This document shows, one piece after another, positions 33,072 through 42,431 of a stretch of DNA of 64,000 bases. Position 1 is the stretch's first letter. Each line of letters starts with the position of its first letter. Below the pieces are notes generated by a model. It searched no databases and had not been told where the DNA came from. It was given only the letters and a program-made list of their open reading frames with translations. The DNA is from Sphingomonas sp. PP-CE-3G-477 (GTDB lineage Bacteria; Pseudomonadota; Alphaproteobacteria; Sphingomonadales; Sphingomonadaceae), in assembly GCF_003050745.1 (NCBI RefSeq), contig NZ_QAOF01000001.1, forward strand, positions 930,001 to 994,000. The letters run 5' to 3'. Both the position numbers and the translations under genes were made by a program.

Positions 33072-34823
33072 TTGGCAAGCGAACCGATCATCGCACTCGA
33101 TCCCTCCTGGCCGGCGATGTCGCTCGCCGATGCCGAGCGAATGCTGACCGCGCCCGGCGCGAAGTTCGAAATGGAGATGCTGACGATCGACGGCATCGAA
33201 ACGCGCATCTGGAAGAACGCGCCGCCGTCGTTGCGCTGGCTGGCCGAGGCGGCGCGCGCGCATGGCGAACGGGTCTTCACCGCATACGAGGACGAGCGCG
33301 TCACCTACGAGGCGAACTTTCGGGCGATCGCGGTGCTGGCGCACCGGCTGCGCGAGATGGGAATCGGTCCCGGCGACCGTGTCGCGCTGGCGATGCGCAA
33401 CCTGCCCGAATGGCCGGTCGCGTTCTTTGCAGGCGTCAGCATCGGCGCGATCATGGTGCCGCTCAACGCGTGGTGGACGGGCGCGGAGATGGAATACGGT
33501 CTCGCCGATTCGGGTGCGCGCGTGCTGATCACCGATGACGAGCGGCATCATCGGCTGGAGGCGGCCTATGCGACGCTGCCGGCGCTGGAGCATGTGTTCG
33601 TCGCGCGTGCCGCGGAGCCGCTGACCGGGATCGTGACGCGGCTGGAGGACGTGATCGGCACGCCGCACGACTGGGCTGCGTTGCCCGATGTCGGCCTGCC
33701 CGAGGCCACCATTGCGCCCGATGACGATGCGACGATCTTCTACACCAGCGGCACCACCGGCGCGCCGAAGGGGGCGCTCGGCACGCATCGCAACATGATG
33801 TCGAACATCCTGTCCGGCGGCTATTCCTCGGCGCGCTCGTTCCTGCGCCGCGGCGAGGCACCGCCCGAACCGACGCCGCGCGTGACGCTGACGGTGATCC
33901 CGCTGTTTCACGTCACCGCCTGCTCGGCGGGGATGATGGGGGTGATCGCGACCGGCAGCACGATGATCTTCATGCGCAAATGGGACACGATCCGTGCGAT
34001 GGAGATTATCGAGCGCGAGAAGGTCAACATCACCGGCGGCGTGCCGACCATCGCCTGGCAGCTTCTGGAGCATCCCGACCGCGACAAATACGACCTCTCG
34101 TCGCTCGAATCGATTGCGTACGGTGGAGCGCCCGCTGCCCCCGAACTGGTGAAGCGCATCTATGCCGAGTTCGGCGCGATGCCCGGCAATGGCTGGGGCA
34201 TGACCGAGACGATGGCGACCGTCACGCATCATGGCGGCGAGGATTACCTCAATCGCCCGACCAGCGCGGGGCCGCCGGTGGCGGCCGCCGACCTCAAGAT
34301 CATGGCGGACGACGGCGTGATGGAGATGCCTCTAGGCGAGGTCGGCGAGCTCTGGGCACGCGGCCCGATGATCGTGAAGGGATACTGGAACAAGCCGGAC
34401 GCGACCGCCGCGACCTTCGTCGACGGCTGGGTGAGGACCGGCGACCTCGCCCGCCTCGACGACGAGGGGTTCTGCTACATCGTCGACCGCGCCAAGGACA
34501 TGATCATCCGCGGCGGCGAGAACATCTATTCGAGCGAGGTGGAGAACGTCCTGTACGCGCACCCCGCGGTGACCGACGCAGCGCTGATCGGCATCCCGCA
34601 CCGGATCCTCGGCGAGGAACCCGCGGCGGTGGTCCATCTCGCACCGGGGGCGGTGACGACCGAGGCGGAGTTGCAGGGCTGGGTGCGGCAACATCTGGCG
34701 GCGTTCAAGACGCCGGTCGCGGTGCGCTTCGTGCTTGAGACTTTGCCGCGGAATGCGAACGGGAAGATCCTGAAGAAGGATCTGCAGGTGCTGTTCGAGG
34801 ACCGGGTGGGGGTGTCGGCGTAG
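33072..34823 (+). CDS. AMP-forming acyl-CoA synthetase
   Basis: 583 residues. Activates a carboxylic acid to acyl-AMP, then acyl-CoA. The AMP-binding P-loop is YTSGTTGAPKGALGTHRN; further motifs are GWGMTETMATVTHHGG, YWNKPDATAATF, GWVRTGDLARLDDEGF, and the catalytic Lys in ANGKILKKDL. I kept the TTG at 33072; no better start lies within the first 15 codons, and a weak GGAG precedes it. It is divergent from the serine hydrolase and likely feeds the acyl-CoA dehydrogenases nearby. Confidence 0.9.
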   Translation: MASEPIIALDPSWPAMSLADAERMLTAPGAKFEMEMLTIDGIETRIWKNAPPSLRWLAEAARAHGERVFTAYEDERVTYEANFRAIAVLAHRLREMGIGPGDRVALAMRNLPEWPVAFFAGVSIGAIMVPLNAWWTGAEMEYGLADSGARVLITDDERHHRLEAAYATLPALEHVFVARAAEPLTGIVTRLEDVIGTPHDWAALPDVGLPEATIAPDDDATIFYTSGTTGAPKGALGTHRNMMSNILSGGYSSARSFLRRGEAPPEPTPRVTLTVIPLFHVTACSAGMMGVIATGSTMIFMRKWDTIRAMEIIEREKVNITGGVPTIAWQLLEHPDRDKYDLSSLESIAYGGAPAAPELVKRIYAEFGAMPGNGWGMTETMATVTHHGGEDYLNRPTSAGPPVAAADLKIMADDGVMEMPLGEVGELWARGPMIVKGYWNKPDATAATFVDGWVRTGDLARLDDEGFCYIVDRAKDMIIRGGENIYSSEVENVLYAHPAVTDAALIGIPHRILGEEPAAVVHLAPGAVTTEAELQGWVRQHLAAFKTPVAVRFVLETLPRNANGKILKKDLQVLFEDRVGVSA

Positions 34824-34990
34824 GGGGCCGTACCTGATACTGCTCCGTCATCCTGACGAAGAGCGGGGGGCTTGGGATCAAGACATGATCGGACATGCCG
34901 CAGTCTTTTCGAGGAATTCAATCGCGCTGGCATCGCGCGCCGCTTGAATGCCGGCCGGGATTACGGGATGGGAGTGGCAAAGGAATTGCC

Positions 34991-36262
34991 ATGACGGACG
35001 AGGGTCTTCGCCAGGAAACGCACCAGCCGGGGGGCGGGGACGGCGTCGTTGCGGAAGGTCCGCCGGCCGAGAGTGCGTTCGGGCTGCCGATCGCAGTCGG
35101 TGTCGAGGATGCGATGCGGATCGCGCAGCGGCGCGACCGTCTGCTCGCGGCGCTGACGCTGACCGCGGGTGTCGGGCTGATCCTCGCCACGCCGTTCGCG
35201 TTGAAGTCGGGGGCGGAGTTTTTTCTGCCGCTGACCATCGCGCTCGTGATTTCCGTGGCACTCGTGCCGGTGCTGGAATGGCTCGAGCGGCGTCACGTAC
35301 CGTCGCCGTTGGCCGCGATATTGTGTCTGCTGGTGTTCCTGATCGCGGCGAACATCGCGATCGCCGCGATCCTCGTGCCTGCGACCGACTTCTTCCGCCT
35401 GCTGCCGACGCGGCTGGATCGGATCCAGAGCAATCTCGCACCGTTGCTCGATTTGTATTCGAGCCTCGAGAAATACGTGAACAAGACGCTGCGGCAGGTC
35501 GCGTCGACGCCGATCAAGCAGCCGGCGACCGCTGGGGTGGCCGCGCCGGGGTCGATCCTCGAACTCGCCGCGACGTCGGCCCCGGCAGTTATCGTGCAGT
35601 TCCTGTTCGGTGTCCTGATCGTGTTCTTCTTCCTGTCGGGCTGGACGCGGATGCGGCGGCAGACGATCACCGGGCGGACCAGCTTCGACGGGGCGATGGC
35701 GACGGCGCGCGTTATCCAGGACATCGTCGACGACGTCTCGGCGTATCTGGGCACGATTACGCTGATCAACATCGTGCTCGGGATCGTCACCGGGACGGCG
35801 TTGTGGTTCATCGGCATGCCGTATCCGGCGATGTGGGGCGGGATCGTCGCGCTGCTCAACTACATCCCGTATTTCGGGCCGGTGATCGGTGCGTTCCTGC
35901 TCGCGCTGGGCGGGCTGATGACGTTCTCCGACATCTGGATGGCGATGCTGCCGCCGGCGCTGATGTACGGGCTGCACCTGGTCGAGGCGAACGCGATCAC
36001 GCCGTTCGTCGTCGGGCACCGGCTGACGATCAGCCCGTTGCTGATCCTGATCTCGCTAAGCTTCTGGGGATGGGTGTGGGGCACGTCGGGCGCACTGCTC
36101 GCGGTTCCGCTGCTGATCATCATCCAGACGATCGTGAAGGCTGCTGGCAAGCCCGATATCGCCGGGTTCCTGTTCGAGCACGGGACGCTGGTGCAGCCCA
36201 AGACCGGGCGAAACCGTCGTCGTGGCGACCCGCCCGAGGCACAACGTGAAACTGGCGGATAA
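34991..36262 (+). CDS. AI-2E (UPF0118) family permease
   Basis: 423 residues. Inner-membrane protein with seven to eight helices: a pair near residues 50-95, one near 110, a long periplasmic or helical part near 140-190, then four more. YPAMWGGIVALLNYIPYFGP is the signature of this family. Members include the AI-2 exporter TqsA and Na+/H+ antiporters, so the substrate is open. I chose ATG 34991 (MTDEGLRQETH) with AGGAA upstream. Confidence 0.87.
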   Translation: MTDEGLRQETHQPGGGDGVVAEGPPAESAFGLPIAVGVEDAMRIAQRRDRLLAALTLTAGVGLILATPFALKSGAEFFLPLTIALVISVALVPVLEWLERRHVPSPLAAILCLLVFLIAANIAIAAILVPATDFFRLLPTRLDRIQSNLAPLLDLYSSLEKYVNKTLRQVASTPIKQPATAGVAAPGSILELAATSAPAVIVQFLFGVLIVFFFLSGWTRMRRQTITGRTSFDGAMATARVIQDIVDDVSAYLGTITLINIVLGIVTGTALWFIGMPYPAMWGGIVALLNYIPYFGPVIGAFLLALGGLMTFSDIWMAMLPPALMYGLHLVEANAITPFVVGHRLTISPLLILISLSFWGWVWGTSGALLAVPLLIIIQTIVKAAGKPDIAGFLFEHGTLVQPKTGRNRRRGDPPEAQRETGG

Positions 36263-36316
36263 TTTGGGTTGACGGTATCCGAACCCTCGCCTAGTTGCCG
36301 CCTCCACGCTGTTTCA

Positions 36317-36393
<77 letters not shown>

Positions 36394-36491
36394 TCGTTTG
36401 CCCTGACCGGGTGGATGGTTCGAGATAGTGTTGAGGTTTTGACGAGCCTTCCCGCGTGTCCTTTGGGGCGCCAGGGTTCGTCATTGGGAAT

Positions 36492-36568
<77 letters not shown>

Positions 36569-36655
36569 CCCTAGTGGGGTGGCCGAGACCCTTCAAAATT
36601 TTGGATGCTGCGAGCATCCAGTCCTACCGCTTGGTCAGGACCATCTTCCCCCACT

Positions 36656-36806
36656 CCGTTCGTGCTGAGTAGAGACCGAGTAGCTTCGAAGAAGCGTATC
36701 GAGGGCTCGTATCGAAGCATGGGTTCCGCGCGCCAACCTGTCCTTCGATACGCCCTCTCGATACGCCGCCTTCGGCGACTACTCGATGGCTACTCAGGAC
36801 GAACGG
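36656..36806. repeat. Large palindromic repeat CCGTTCGTGCTGAGTAG...CTACTCAGGACGAACGG
   Basis: Arms CCGTTCGTGCTGAGTAG and CTACTCAGGACGAACGG enclose further inverted pieces (GTATCGAGGG and CCCTCTCGATAC; CTTCGATACG). It fills most of the 297-bp gap between tRNA-Asp and the DUF2842 gene. A different family from the other repeats here. Confidence 0.85.
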
Positions 36807-36865
36807 TGGAGGGGCCAGGGGGTGGCGGAGCACATCGGCTCAGGGAGACAGCAGGCGGGGCTGCG

Positions 36866-37066
36866 TTACCGCCCGAGCTCCATCCAGCGCAGGACCGGCT
36901 TCAGCGGTGCTATCCAGATCAAGCCAGTGAACACGTAGAACACCAGTTGCCCCAGCCAGTGCCAGCTACCGACGATGTTCGACAGGCTGACGATGGCTAC
37001 GCACCATACCAGGATCAGTAGCAAGATGCCGAGCATGCCGACGGGTTTGCGCCAGGTTGGCGTCAT
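36866..37066 (-). CDS. DUF2842 small membrane protein
   Basis: 66 residues with two hydrophobic helices (about residues 8-28 and 37-57). TPTWRKPVGMLGILLLI and IAPLKPVLRWMELGR at the ends match the DUF2842 family of alphaproteobacteria. Its start overlaps the stop of the fau gene by 4 bp, so it is translated with it. No function is known. Confidence 0.85.
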   Translation of the reverse strand: MTPTWRKPVGMLGILLLILVWCVAIVSLSNIVGSWHWLGQLVFYVFTGLIWIAPLKPVLRWMELGR

Positions 37067-37596
37067 GGCGTGATCCAGTCTGATTCGGTGGCGATGGCGT
37101 GGAGCGGGACGTCCCACGGGTCTGGGGTCAGCGTGTCGACTTCCTGCACCGACAACGCAATGCCGACACGCCAGGCGTTCGGGTGCGCGAGGAAGGCGCG
37201 GTCGTAATAGCCGGCGCCCTGGCCGATCCGGTTGCCGCTGCGGTCGAAGCCGACGAGCGGCGTGAGAATGATGTCAGGTTCGAGTTCTGCGGCGTCCTCG
37301 GCGGGTTGGTGCAGTCCGAATGGTCCGGCGATCAGTGCTGCCTCGGTCGCCCACGACAGGAAGCGCATCGGCAGCGAGCGGCGGACGACATGGGGAAGGG
37401 CGATGACGCATCCGGCATCGACCGCGGCGCGCGCGAAGGGCGAGGGGTCCGCTTCGCCTCCAAACGGGACATAGGAGGCGACCGTCAATCCAGGTTTCAG
37501 CCGTGCCAGAAACGCCGACGGCACAGGAAGCTCAATTGGCGGGCACGCTTCCCGCGCGGTGCGGAGCGAGGCTCTCAGCGCGCTCTTGTCGGTCAT
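37063..37596 (-). CDS. fau: 5-formyltetrahydrofolate cyclo-ligase
   Basis: Converts 5-formyl-THF to 5,10-methenyl-THF with ATP. 177 residues. Landmarks are LTPLVGFDRSGNRIGQGAGYYDR near residue 111 (ATP/substrate loop) and the N-terminal KSALRASLRTAREA. It lies just downstream of 6S RNA, the conserved arrangement in proteobacteria, and in E. coli fau is processed from the same transcript. Confidence 0.93.
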   Translation of the reverse strand: MTDKSALRASLRTAREACPPIELPVPSAFLARLKPGLTVASYVPFGGEADPSPFARAAVDAGCVIALPHVVRRSLPMRFLSWATEAALIAGPFGLHQPAEDAAELEPDIILTPLVGFDRSGNRIGQGAGYYDRAFLAHPNAWRVGIALSVQEVDTLTPDPWDVPLHAIATESDWITP

Positions 37597-37622
37597 GCGC
37601 GGGCGACCTCGAAAGATGGTGG

Positions 37623-37786
37623 TGTGGCGGGCCCACCATGGCCGTGTGCCGGGTTATCCACTGACGCACGGTACGTCAGGTGGGGACCATGTGCTTCGGA
37701 CCAGGATCCTAACAGGGACAGCCCCCTATGGATGATGAATAGCCTCAGGGATAATAAAGGCTCGTACCGGGCAGAACCCGCCACAG
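37623..37786 (-). ncRNA. ssrS: 6S RNA
   Basis: Regulator that binds sigma-70 RNA polymerase. Found by position between zapA and fau, the standard place, and by structure: the ends form a perfect 9-bp closing stem, TGTGGCGGG at the 5' end (37786-37778) with CCCGCCACA at the 3' end (37631-37623), extended by GCCC/GGG. The span of 164 nt fits. Central pairing was not modelled, so ends may be a few nt off. Confidence 0.85.
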
Positions 37787-37791
37787 CCAAT

Positions 37792-38100
37792 CTAGGCGTT
37801 GGGCGGGCTAAGCTCAAGGGCTTGTGCAAGGCCTTCGAGACGATCAGCGATCCGCGTCAGTGCGATCTCGCTGACCGCCGAGCCTTCGGGCGGCCGATGC
37901 GCCGCTTCGTCGAGGTCGTCGGCGAGCATCAGCGCTACGAACAGCATCGCGCGCTCGGCGCTGAGACCGCCCGCCGCCCGGTCCGCGGTGGCCCAGCGTT
38001 CGGCGACCATCGCGCCCAGCAGCCGCACGCGCGACTCTTCGCCGTCGCGACAGGCAACCGCGTGGGGCCGGCCGCCGATATCGAGCATGACCTGGGCCAT
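37792..38100 (-). CDS. zapA: Cell division protein ZapA
   Basis: 102 residues. Cross-links FtsZ filaments at the division ring. N-terminal beta-rich part (MAQVMLDIGGRPHAVACRDG) followed by a long helix for the antiparallel tetramer. FtsZ-binding type residues are in DGEESRVRLLG. It overlaps by 1 nt with the small coiled-coil gene upstream. Confidence 0.92.
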   Translation of the reverse strand: MAQVMLDIGGRPHAVACRDGEESRVRLLGAMVAERWATADRAAGGLSAERAMLFVALMLADDLDEAAHRPPEGSAVSEIALTRIADRLEGLAQALELSPPNA

Positions 38101-38294
38101 CAGTTGGGGCTCCCACGCGTGATGACGTCGTCGAGCGCGGCGACGGCTTCGGCCATCCGCGCCTTGAGGGCGGCGTGGCGCTTGGCGAGCGCGTCGCCGG
38201 CTTCGGTGCGGGCTGCAATGGCGGATTCGATCCGTGCGATCGCGGCGTCGATCCGTTCGACGGCAGTTGGTCCGTCGGGAAGTGTTTCTGACAT
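38100..38294 (-). CDS. ZauP-like small coiled-coil protein
   Basis: 64 residues, one long coiled coil (about residues 10-58, Ala/Arg/Glu-rich). Located directly upstream of zapA with a 1-nt overlap. In Caulobacter the zapA neighbour ZauP is such a protein and works with ZapA to focus the Z-ring. Assignment rests on size, coiled coil and gene position; sequence identity was not checked. Confidence 0.72.
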   Translation of the reverse strand: MSETLPDGPTAVERIDAAIARIESAIAARTEAGDALAKRHAALKARMAEAVAALDDVITRGSPN

Positions 38295-38364
38295 GCCATG
38301 CGAGATAGCATGGACGGGGGGTGCGACAAGTCGGTTTAGGCGAAACCCATCACCATCCACGGTG

Positions 38365-38393
38365 TTGACAGGGCGCCCCACCGCCCCGCAAAG
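38365..38393 (+). promoter_or_regulatory. Possible promoter of gap
   Basis: TTGACA at 38365-38370 is a perfect -35 box; 17 nt downstream lies GCAAAG (38388), a weak -10. It is 46 bp upstream of the gap start codon. Typical for alphaproteobacteria, which keep the -35 more strictly than the -10. Confidence 0.45.
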
Positions 38394-38438
38394 GCTGCGC
38401 GCCCGGAACGGACTCGCGGGCGTAGCGGAGATACAGCA

Positions 38439-39449
38439 ATGACGGTCAAGGTTGCGATCAACGGTTTCGGGCGCATCGGCCGTCTCGTCGCCCGCGCGGT
38501 ACTCGAACAGTCGAACGGCGCACTCGAACTCGTCGCGATCAACGATCTCGGCGATGCCAAGTCGAACGCCTGGCTGTTCAAGCGCGACAGCGTGCACGGC
38601 AAGTATCCGGGTGAGGTTTCGGCCGAGGGCAACGAGCTGGTCGTCGACGGCAAGCGCATCCGCGTCACCGCCGAGCGTGACCCGGCAAACCTGCCGCACG
38701 CCGAGCTGGGCGTCGACATCGTGCTCGAATGCACAGGCTTCTTCACCGACAAGGCAAGCTGCCAGAAGCATCTCGATGCGGGTGCCAAGAAGGTACTGAT
38801 CTCGGCACCGGGCAAGAACGTCGACCTGACCGTCGTCTACGGCGTCAACCATGACAAGCTGACCGCCGAGCACACGATCGTCTCGAACGCGTCGTGCACC
38901 ACCAACTGCCTCGCGCCCGTCGCCAAGGTGCTGAACGATGCGATCGGCATCGAGCGCGGCCTGATGACGACCGTGCATGCGTACACCAACGACCAGAAGA
39001 TCCTCGACCAGATCCATCCGGACCTGCGTCGCGCACGCGCTGCGGCGATGTCGATGATCCCGACCACGACGGGTGCCGCACGTGCGGTTGCCGAAGTGCT
39101 GCCGGAGCTGAAGGGCAAGCTCGACGGCTCGGCGATCCGCGTGCCGGTGCCGGACGTTTCGCTGATCGACCTGACCTTCACCCCGTCGCGCGATACGACG
39201 CGCGAAGAGGTGAATGCGGTGCTGAAGGCGGCCTCCGAGAGCGGCCCGCTGGTCGGCGTGCTCGACTGGTCGGACGAGCCGCTGGTGTCGATCGATCTGC
39301 AGCATACCCCGGCGTCGTCGACGATCGACAGCCTGGAGACCGCGGTGATCGACGGCAAGCTGGTTCGCGTCGTCAGCTGGTACGACAACGAGTGGGGCTT
39401 CTCGAACCGGATGGTCGATACGGCGACCGCGATGGCGAAGTTCATCTAA
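38439..39449 (+). CDS. gap: Glyceraldehyde-3-phosphate dehydrogenase, type I
   Basis: 336 residues. NAD-binding motif [10 protein letters not shown] at residue 8, catalytic Cys153 in [10 protein letters not shown], and the base His in [10 protein letters not shown]. First gene of a lower-glycolysis group followed by pgk and a class I aldolase. ATG 38439 has a GGAGA about 9 nt upstream. Confidence 0.97.
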   Translation: MTVKVAINGFGRIGRLVARAVLEQSNGALELVAINDLGDAKSNAWLFKRDSVHGKYPGEVSAEGNELVVDGKRIRVTAERDPANLPHAELGVDIVLECTGFFTDKASCQKHLDAGAKKVLISAPGKNVDLTVVYGVNHDKLTAEHTIVSNASCTTNCLAPVAKVLNDAIGIERGLMTTVHAYTNDQKILDQIHPDLRRARAAAMSMIPTTTGAARAVAEVLPELKGKLDGSAIRVPVPDVSLIDLTFTPSRDTTREEVNAVLKAASESGPLVGVLDWSDEPLVSIDLQHTPASSTIDSLETAVIDGKLVRVVSWYDNEWGFSNRMVDTATAMAKFI

Positions 39450-39481
39450 GGTAGACGGACGCTGCGTTCCATTCCCCTAGT

Positions 39482-39567
39482 CCGTCATCCCAGCGAAAGC
39501 TGGGATCTCCCCGTTCGGGTCGCGGCGTCCGCCAATGGGGATACCCCAGCTTTCGCTGGGGTGACGG
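39482..39567. repeat. Palindromic GTCATCCCAGCGAAAGCTGGGAT repeat
   Basis: Left arm CCGTCATCCCAGCGAAAGCT, right arm AGCTTTCGCTGGGGTGACGG, with inner inverted GATCTCCCC/GGGGATA. It lies between gap and the MOSC gene, 5 bp before the latter's GTG start. Confidence 0.9.
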
Positions 39568-39571
39568 CATA

Positions 39572-40045
39572 GTGGGTGTGTCGACAGCTGGCACGATCGC
39601 CGGGATCGCTCGCCACGCCCGCGCCAAAGCCCCGATGGAGGTCATCGACGATGTCGAGATCACCATCGAGGCTGGCCTGCATGGCGACTTTCGCGGTCGC
39701 GTGAAGCCAGGCGGCAAGGGGCGGCGGCAGGTCACGTTGCTCGAACGTGGCGACTGGGACGCGGCGATGGCCGAAGTCGGGCGCGATATTCCGTGGTACG
39801 AACGACGTGCCAATCTGCTCGTCGACGGCTTCGATCTTCCCCAGATACCCGGCACGCGGCTCCGCATCGGCGCGGACGTCGTGCTGGAGGTGACGCGCCA
39901 CACCGATCCGTGCGACCGCATGGATGCACTGGCGCCAGGATTGTTCGCCGCGCTGACGCCGGACTGGCGTGGCGGGGCGTGCGCCCGAGTTTTGATGGGC
40001 GGCAGAATCGCCGTCGGTGATGAGATCAGGATCGAAGAACCATGA
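39572..40045 (+). CDS. MOSC domain protein
   Basis: 157 residues. MOSC domains occur in molybdenum-cofactor sulfurases and related sulfur-carrier enzymes. The conserved Cys lies in [13 protein letters not shown], and the [10 protein letters not shown] and DPCDRMD motifs fit the family. It has no other domain, like YiiM-type stand-alone proteins. It starts with GTG 39572 (a second GTG lies at 39578), right after a repeat, and overlaps pgk by 4 bp. Confidence 0.85.
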   Translation: MGVSTAGTIAGIARHARAKAPMEVIDDVEITIEAGLHGDFRGRVKPGGKGRRQVTLLERGDWDAAMAEVGRDIPWYERRANLLVDGFDLPQIPGTRLRIGADVVLEVTRHTDPCDRMDALAPGLFAALTPDWRGGACARVLMGGRIAVGDEIRIEEP

Positions 40046-41232
40046 CCAAGCCATTCAAGACGCTCGATGATATGGGCGACATCCAGGGCAAGCGCGTGCT
40101 CGTCCGCGAAGACCTCAACGTGCCGATGGCCGATGGCCGCGTCACCGACGATACTCGCCTGCGTGCCACCGTCGCGACGGTTGGCGAACTCGCCGACAAG
40201 GGCGCGATCGTCCTCGTCCTCGCGCATTTCGGCCGTCCCAAGGGCGTGCCGAGCGCGGAGTTCTCGCTGTCGCAGGTCGTGAAGCCGTATAGCGAAGTGC
40301 TGGGCCGTGAAGTCCGCTACATCGACTGGGAAGGGCCGGACGACGCCGTCGCGACGCTCGAGCCCGGCGATATCGCGGTTCTGGAGAACACGCGCTTCTT
40401 CGGCGGCGAGGAGACCAACGACGCGGCTGTCGTCCAGCGGTTTGCAAGCCTTGGCGACCTGTACGTCAATGATGCCTTCTCCGCCGCCCATCGCGCGCAC
40501 GCCTCGACCGAAGGCCTCGCGCACGTCCTCCCAGCCTTTGCCGGCCGGGCGATGGAAGCCGAACTCGATGCGCTCCAGAAGGCGCTCGGCGAGCCCGAGC
40601 ATCCGGTCGCGGCGGTCGTCGGCGGCGCGAAGGTGTCGTCGAAGCTCGACGTGCTGCGGCATCTCGTTACCAAGGTTGATCACCTGATCATCGGCGGCGG
40701 CATGGCGAACACCTTCCTGGCGGCACGCGGCGTCGATGTCGGCAAAAGCCTTTGCGAGCATGAGCTTGCGAGCGTTTGCGAACAGATCATGGAAGCCGCC
40801 GACAAGGCGAACTGCACGGTTCACCTGCCGTATGACGTCGTGGTAGCCAAGGAGTTCAAGCCGAACCCCGCCACCCGCACCGTCAACGTCCACGAAGTCG
40901 CCGCCGACGAGATGATCCTCGACGTCGGTCCGGCCGCGGTCGAGTCTCTCGGCGACGCTCTGAAGAACTGCCGCACGCTGGTGTGGAATGGTCCGCTCGG
41001 TGCGTTCGAGACGCCGCCGTTCGACAAGGCGACCGTCGCGCTCGCCAAGACCGCTGCGGCACTCACCGAAGGCGGTTCACTCGTCTCGGTCGCGGGCGGC
41101 GGCGATACGGTTGCGGCGCTCAACCACGCCGGCGTTGCGGACGCGTTCACGTTCGTCTCGACGGCGGGCGGCGCGTTTCTCGAGTGGATGGAAGGCAAGG
41201 ACCTTCCCGGCGTCGCGGCGCTGACGCGTTAA
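40042..41232 (+). CDS. pgk: Phosphoglycerate kinase
   Basis: 396 residues. Landmarks: [13 protein letters not shown] near the start (family RVDxNVP form), [44 protein letters not shown], and the ATP loop GGGDTVAAL near the end. ATG overlaps the MOSC stop by 4 bp (ATGA). It transfers phosphate from 1,3-bisphosphoglycerate to ADP, right after gap in the pathway and on the map. Its stop overlaps the convergent thioredoxin-like gene by 4 bp. Confidence 0.97.
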   Translation: MTKPFKTLDDMGDIQGKRVLVREDLNVPMADGRVTDDTRLRATVATVGELADKGAIVLVLAHFGRPKGVPSAEFSLSQVVKPYSEVLGREVRYIDWEGPDDAVATLEPGDIAVLENTRFFGGEETNDAAVVQRFASLGDLYVNDAFSAAHRAHASTEGLAHVLPAFAGRAMEAELDALQKALGEPEHPVAAVVGGAKVSSKLDVLRHLVTKVDHLIIGGGMANTFLAARGVDVGKSLCEHELASVCEQIMEAADKANCTVHLPYDVVVAKEFKPNPATRTVNVHEVAADEMILDVGPAAVESLGDALKNCRTLVWNGPLGAFETPPFDKATVALAKTAAALTEGGSLVSVAGGGDTVAALNHAGVADAFTFVSTAGGAFLEWMEGKDLPGVAALTR

Positions 41233-41717
41233 GGCGCCGGTTCCCGCAGCAACGGGACGAGCAGAGTATTGAGTTCATTCAGGTCGAACGCGCCGGCTTT
41301 CGCATAGCGAACCACGCCGGCGCGATCGATGATGTAGTTGGTGGGGAGGGCGCCCATCACCGCGAACGGCCCTTTGATTCGCCGCGCCGACGGGATCGTC
41401 ATCGCGGCGAACAGGGGTTTCAGCTTGAACGCCGGCAGCGAATCCTCCGTTGCCACCGCGAACACGCGCAGGCCGTTGTCCTTGCGAATGCGGTAATAGC
41501 TGTCGAGCAGCGGAAGCTCGGCCTTGCACGGCCCGCACCATGTGGCCCAAAAGTTCAAGACGACGACCTGCCCGTGCAGATCGACACTGCGCACCTTGCT
41601 CCCGTCGATCAACGTCAGTTCGAACGGCGGCGCCGGCTCACCCATTTTTACCGAGGCCGCCGCGGCGGAGGCGGTCGCGATCATCGCGCATGCGACGATG
41701 CCTTGCATGATCTTCAT
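41229..41717 (-). CDS. TlpA-like periplasmic thioredoxin-fold protein
   Basis: 162 residues. Signal peptide ([21 protein letters not shown]), then an AhpC/TSA-thioredoxin fold with the active site WCGPC in [15 protein letters not shown] periplasmic thiol reductase or oxidase is likely; TlpA proteins often serve cytochrome c or copper centre maturation. It is convergent with pgk and divergent from the toxin-antitoxin genes. The longer in-frame extension upstream lacks family residues. Confidence 0.87.
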   Translation of the reverse strand: MKIMQGIVACAMIATASAAAASVKMGEPAPPFELTLIDGSKVRSVDLHGQVVVLNFWATWCGPCKAELPLLDSYYRIRKDNGLRVFAVATEDSLPAFKLKPLFAAMTIPSARRIKGPFAVMGALPTNYIIDRAGVVRYAKAGAFDLNELNTLLVPLLREPAP

Positions 41718-41834
41718 TGCCGCGCCCCTGTGCCGCCCGCCCCGTATTTCGAGAGTGTCGGCGTCGAAAGATCCAACGTCAATCACTAGGTTTGCAGTCC
41801 AGCCGGGGTTGATCCTCAACACCCGCCCGCCTAT

Positions 41835-41850
41835 GTTTAACATGTTAAAC
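41835..41850. promoter_or_regulatory. Operator palindrome of the RHH-MazF module
   Basis: GTTTAACATGTTAAAC, a perfect 16-bp palindrome, 10 bp before the antitoxin start. AT-rich in otherwise GC-rich surroundings. Ribbon-helix-helix antitoxins bind such sites as dimers to repress their own operon. The palindrome itself likely covers the promoter. Confidence 0.82.
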
Positions 41851-41860
41851 GGAGACTCGG

Positions 41861-42091
41861 ATGCTCGGCGTCAGGCTCGATAGCGAACTCGAAGAGCGAC
41901 TCGCGGCGGTTGCGCGCACCCAAGGGCGCAGCAAAAGCGATATCGCACGCGAAGCCGTGCGACGCTATGTCGAACGCCACGACGAGGCTTTCCTGGCGGA
42001 GGCACGGCGTCAGTCGCTCGCGGCGGCTGATCACGATAGGCAGGCAGGTGAAGAGGATTGGGACGCACTCATCGGGGCGCCCCCTGCATGA
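41861..42091 (+). CDS. Ribbon-helix-helix antitoxin
   Basis: 76 residues. The RHH DNA-binding part is at the N-terminus (MLGVRLDSELEERLAAVARTQ, then RSKSDIAREAVRRYVE), with a polar acidic tail that would neutralise the toxin. CGGAG sits about 8 nt before ATG 41861. The stop overlaps the toxin ATG by 4 bp. Antitoxin of a type II pair with the MazF-like gene downstream. Confidence 0.88.
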   Translation: MLGVRLDSELEERLAAVARTQGRSKSDIAREAVRRYVERHDEAFLAEARRQSLAAADHDRQAGEEDWDALIGAPPA

Positions 42092-42417
42092 AATTCGTCC
42101 GCGGTATGATCGTCGTCGGAGCGGGCAAGGGCGATTTCTCTGGCAAGCCGCGCCCCTTTCTTGTGGTCCAATCAGACCTTTTTGCAGATCACGCGACGAT
42201 TTCTCTGTGCCCGCTGACCAGTGTCATTAGCGGGACGAACCTGTTTCGCGTGTCGCTCGAGGCATCGGCGGAAACCGGCCTATTTCGCGATAGCGAGATC
42301 CAGATCGACAAGGTCGATACGCTCGACCGCAACAAGATCGTCAAGATTATCGGTACGATACCCATCACCACCATGACCCGAGTCGACGACGCGCTGCGCC
42401 GCTGGCTCGAACTCTAA
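42088..42417 (+). CDS. MazF/PemK family toxin (mRNA endonuclease)
   Basis: 109 residues. Begins with the MazF fold motif (FVRGMIVVGAGKGDFSGKPR), then PFLVVQSDLF and CPLTSV. KGDFSGKPRP is the conserved loop bearing the catalytic Arg; the conserved Thr/Ser is in LTSV. It would cleave mRNA when the antitoxin is lost. ATG overlaps the antitoxin TGA. The pair lies inside a glycolysis gene group. Confidence 0.9.
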   Translation: MKFVRGMIVVGAGKGDFSGKPRPFLVVQSDLFADHATISLCPLTSVISGTNLFRVSLEASAETGLFRDSEIQIDKVDTLDRNKIVKIIGTIPITTMTRVDDALRRWLEL

Positions 42418-42431
42418 GACAGGATTTCAGC

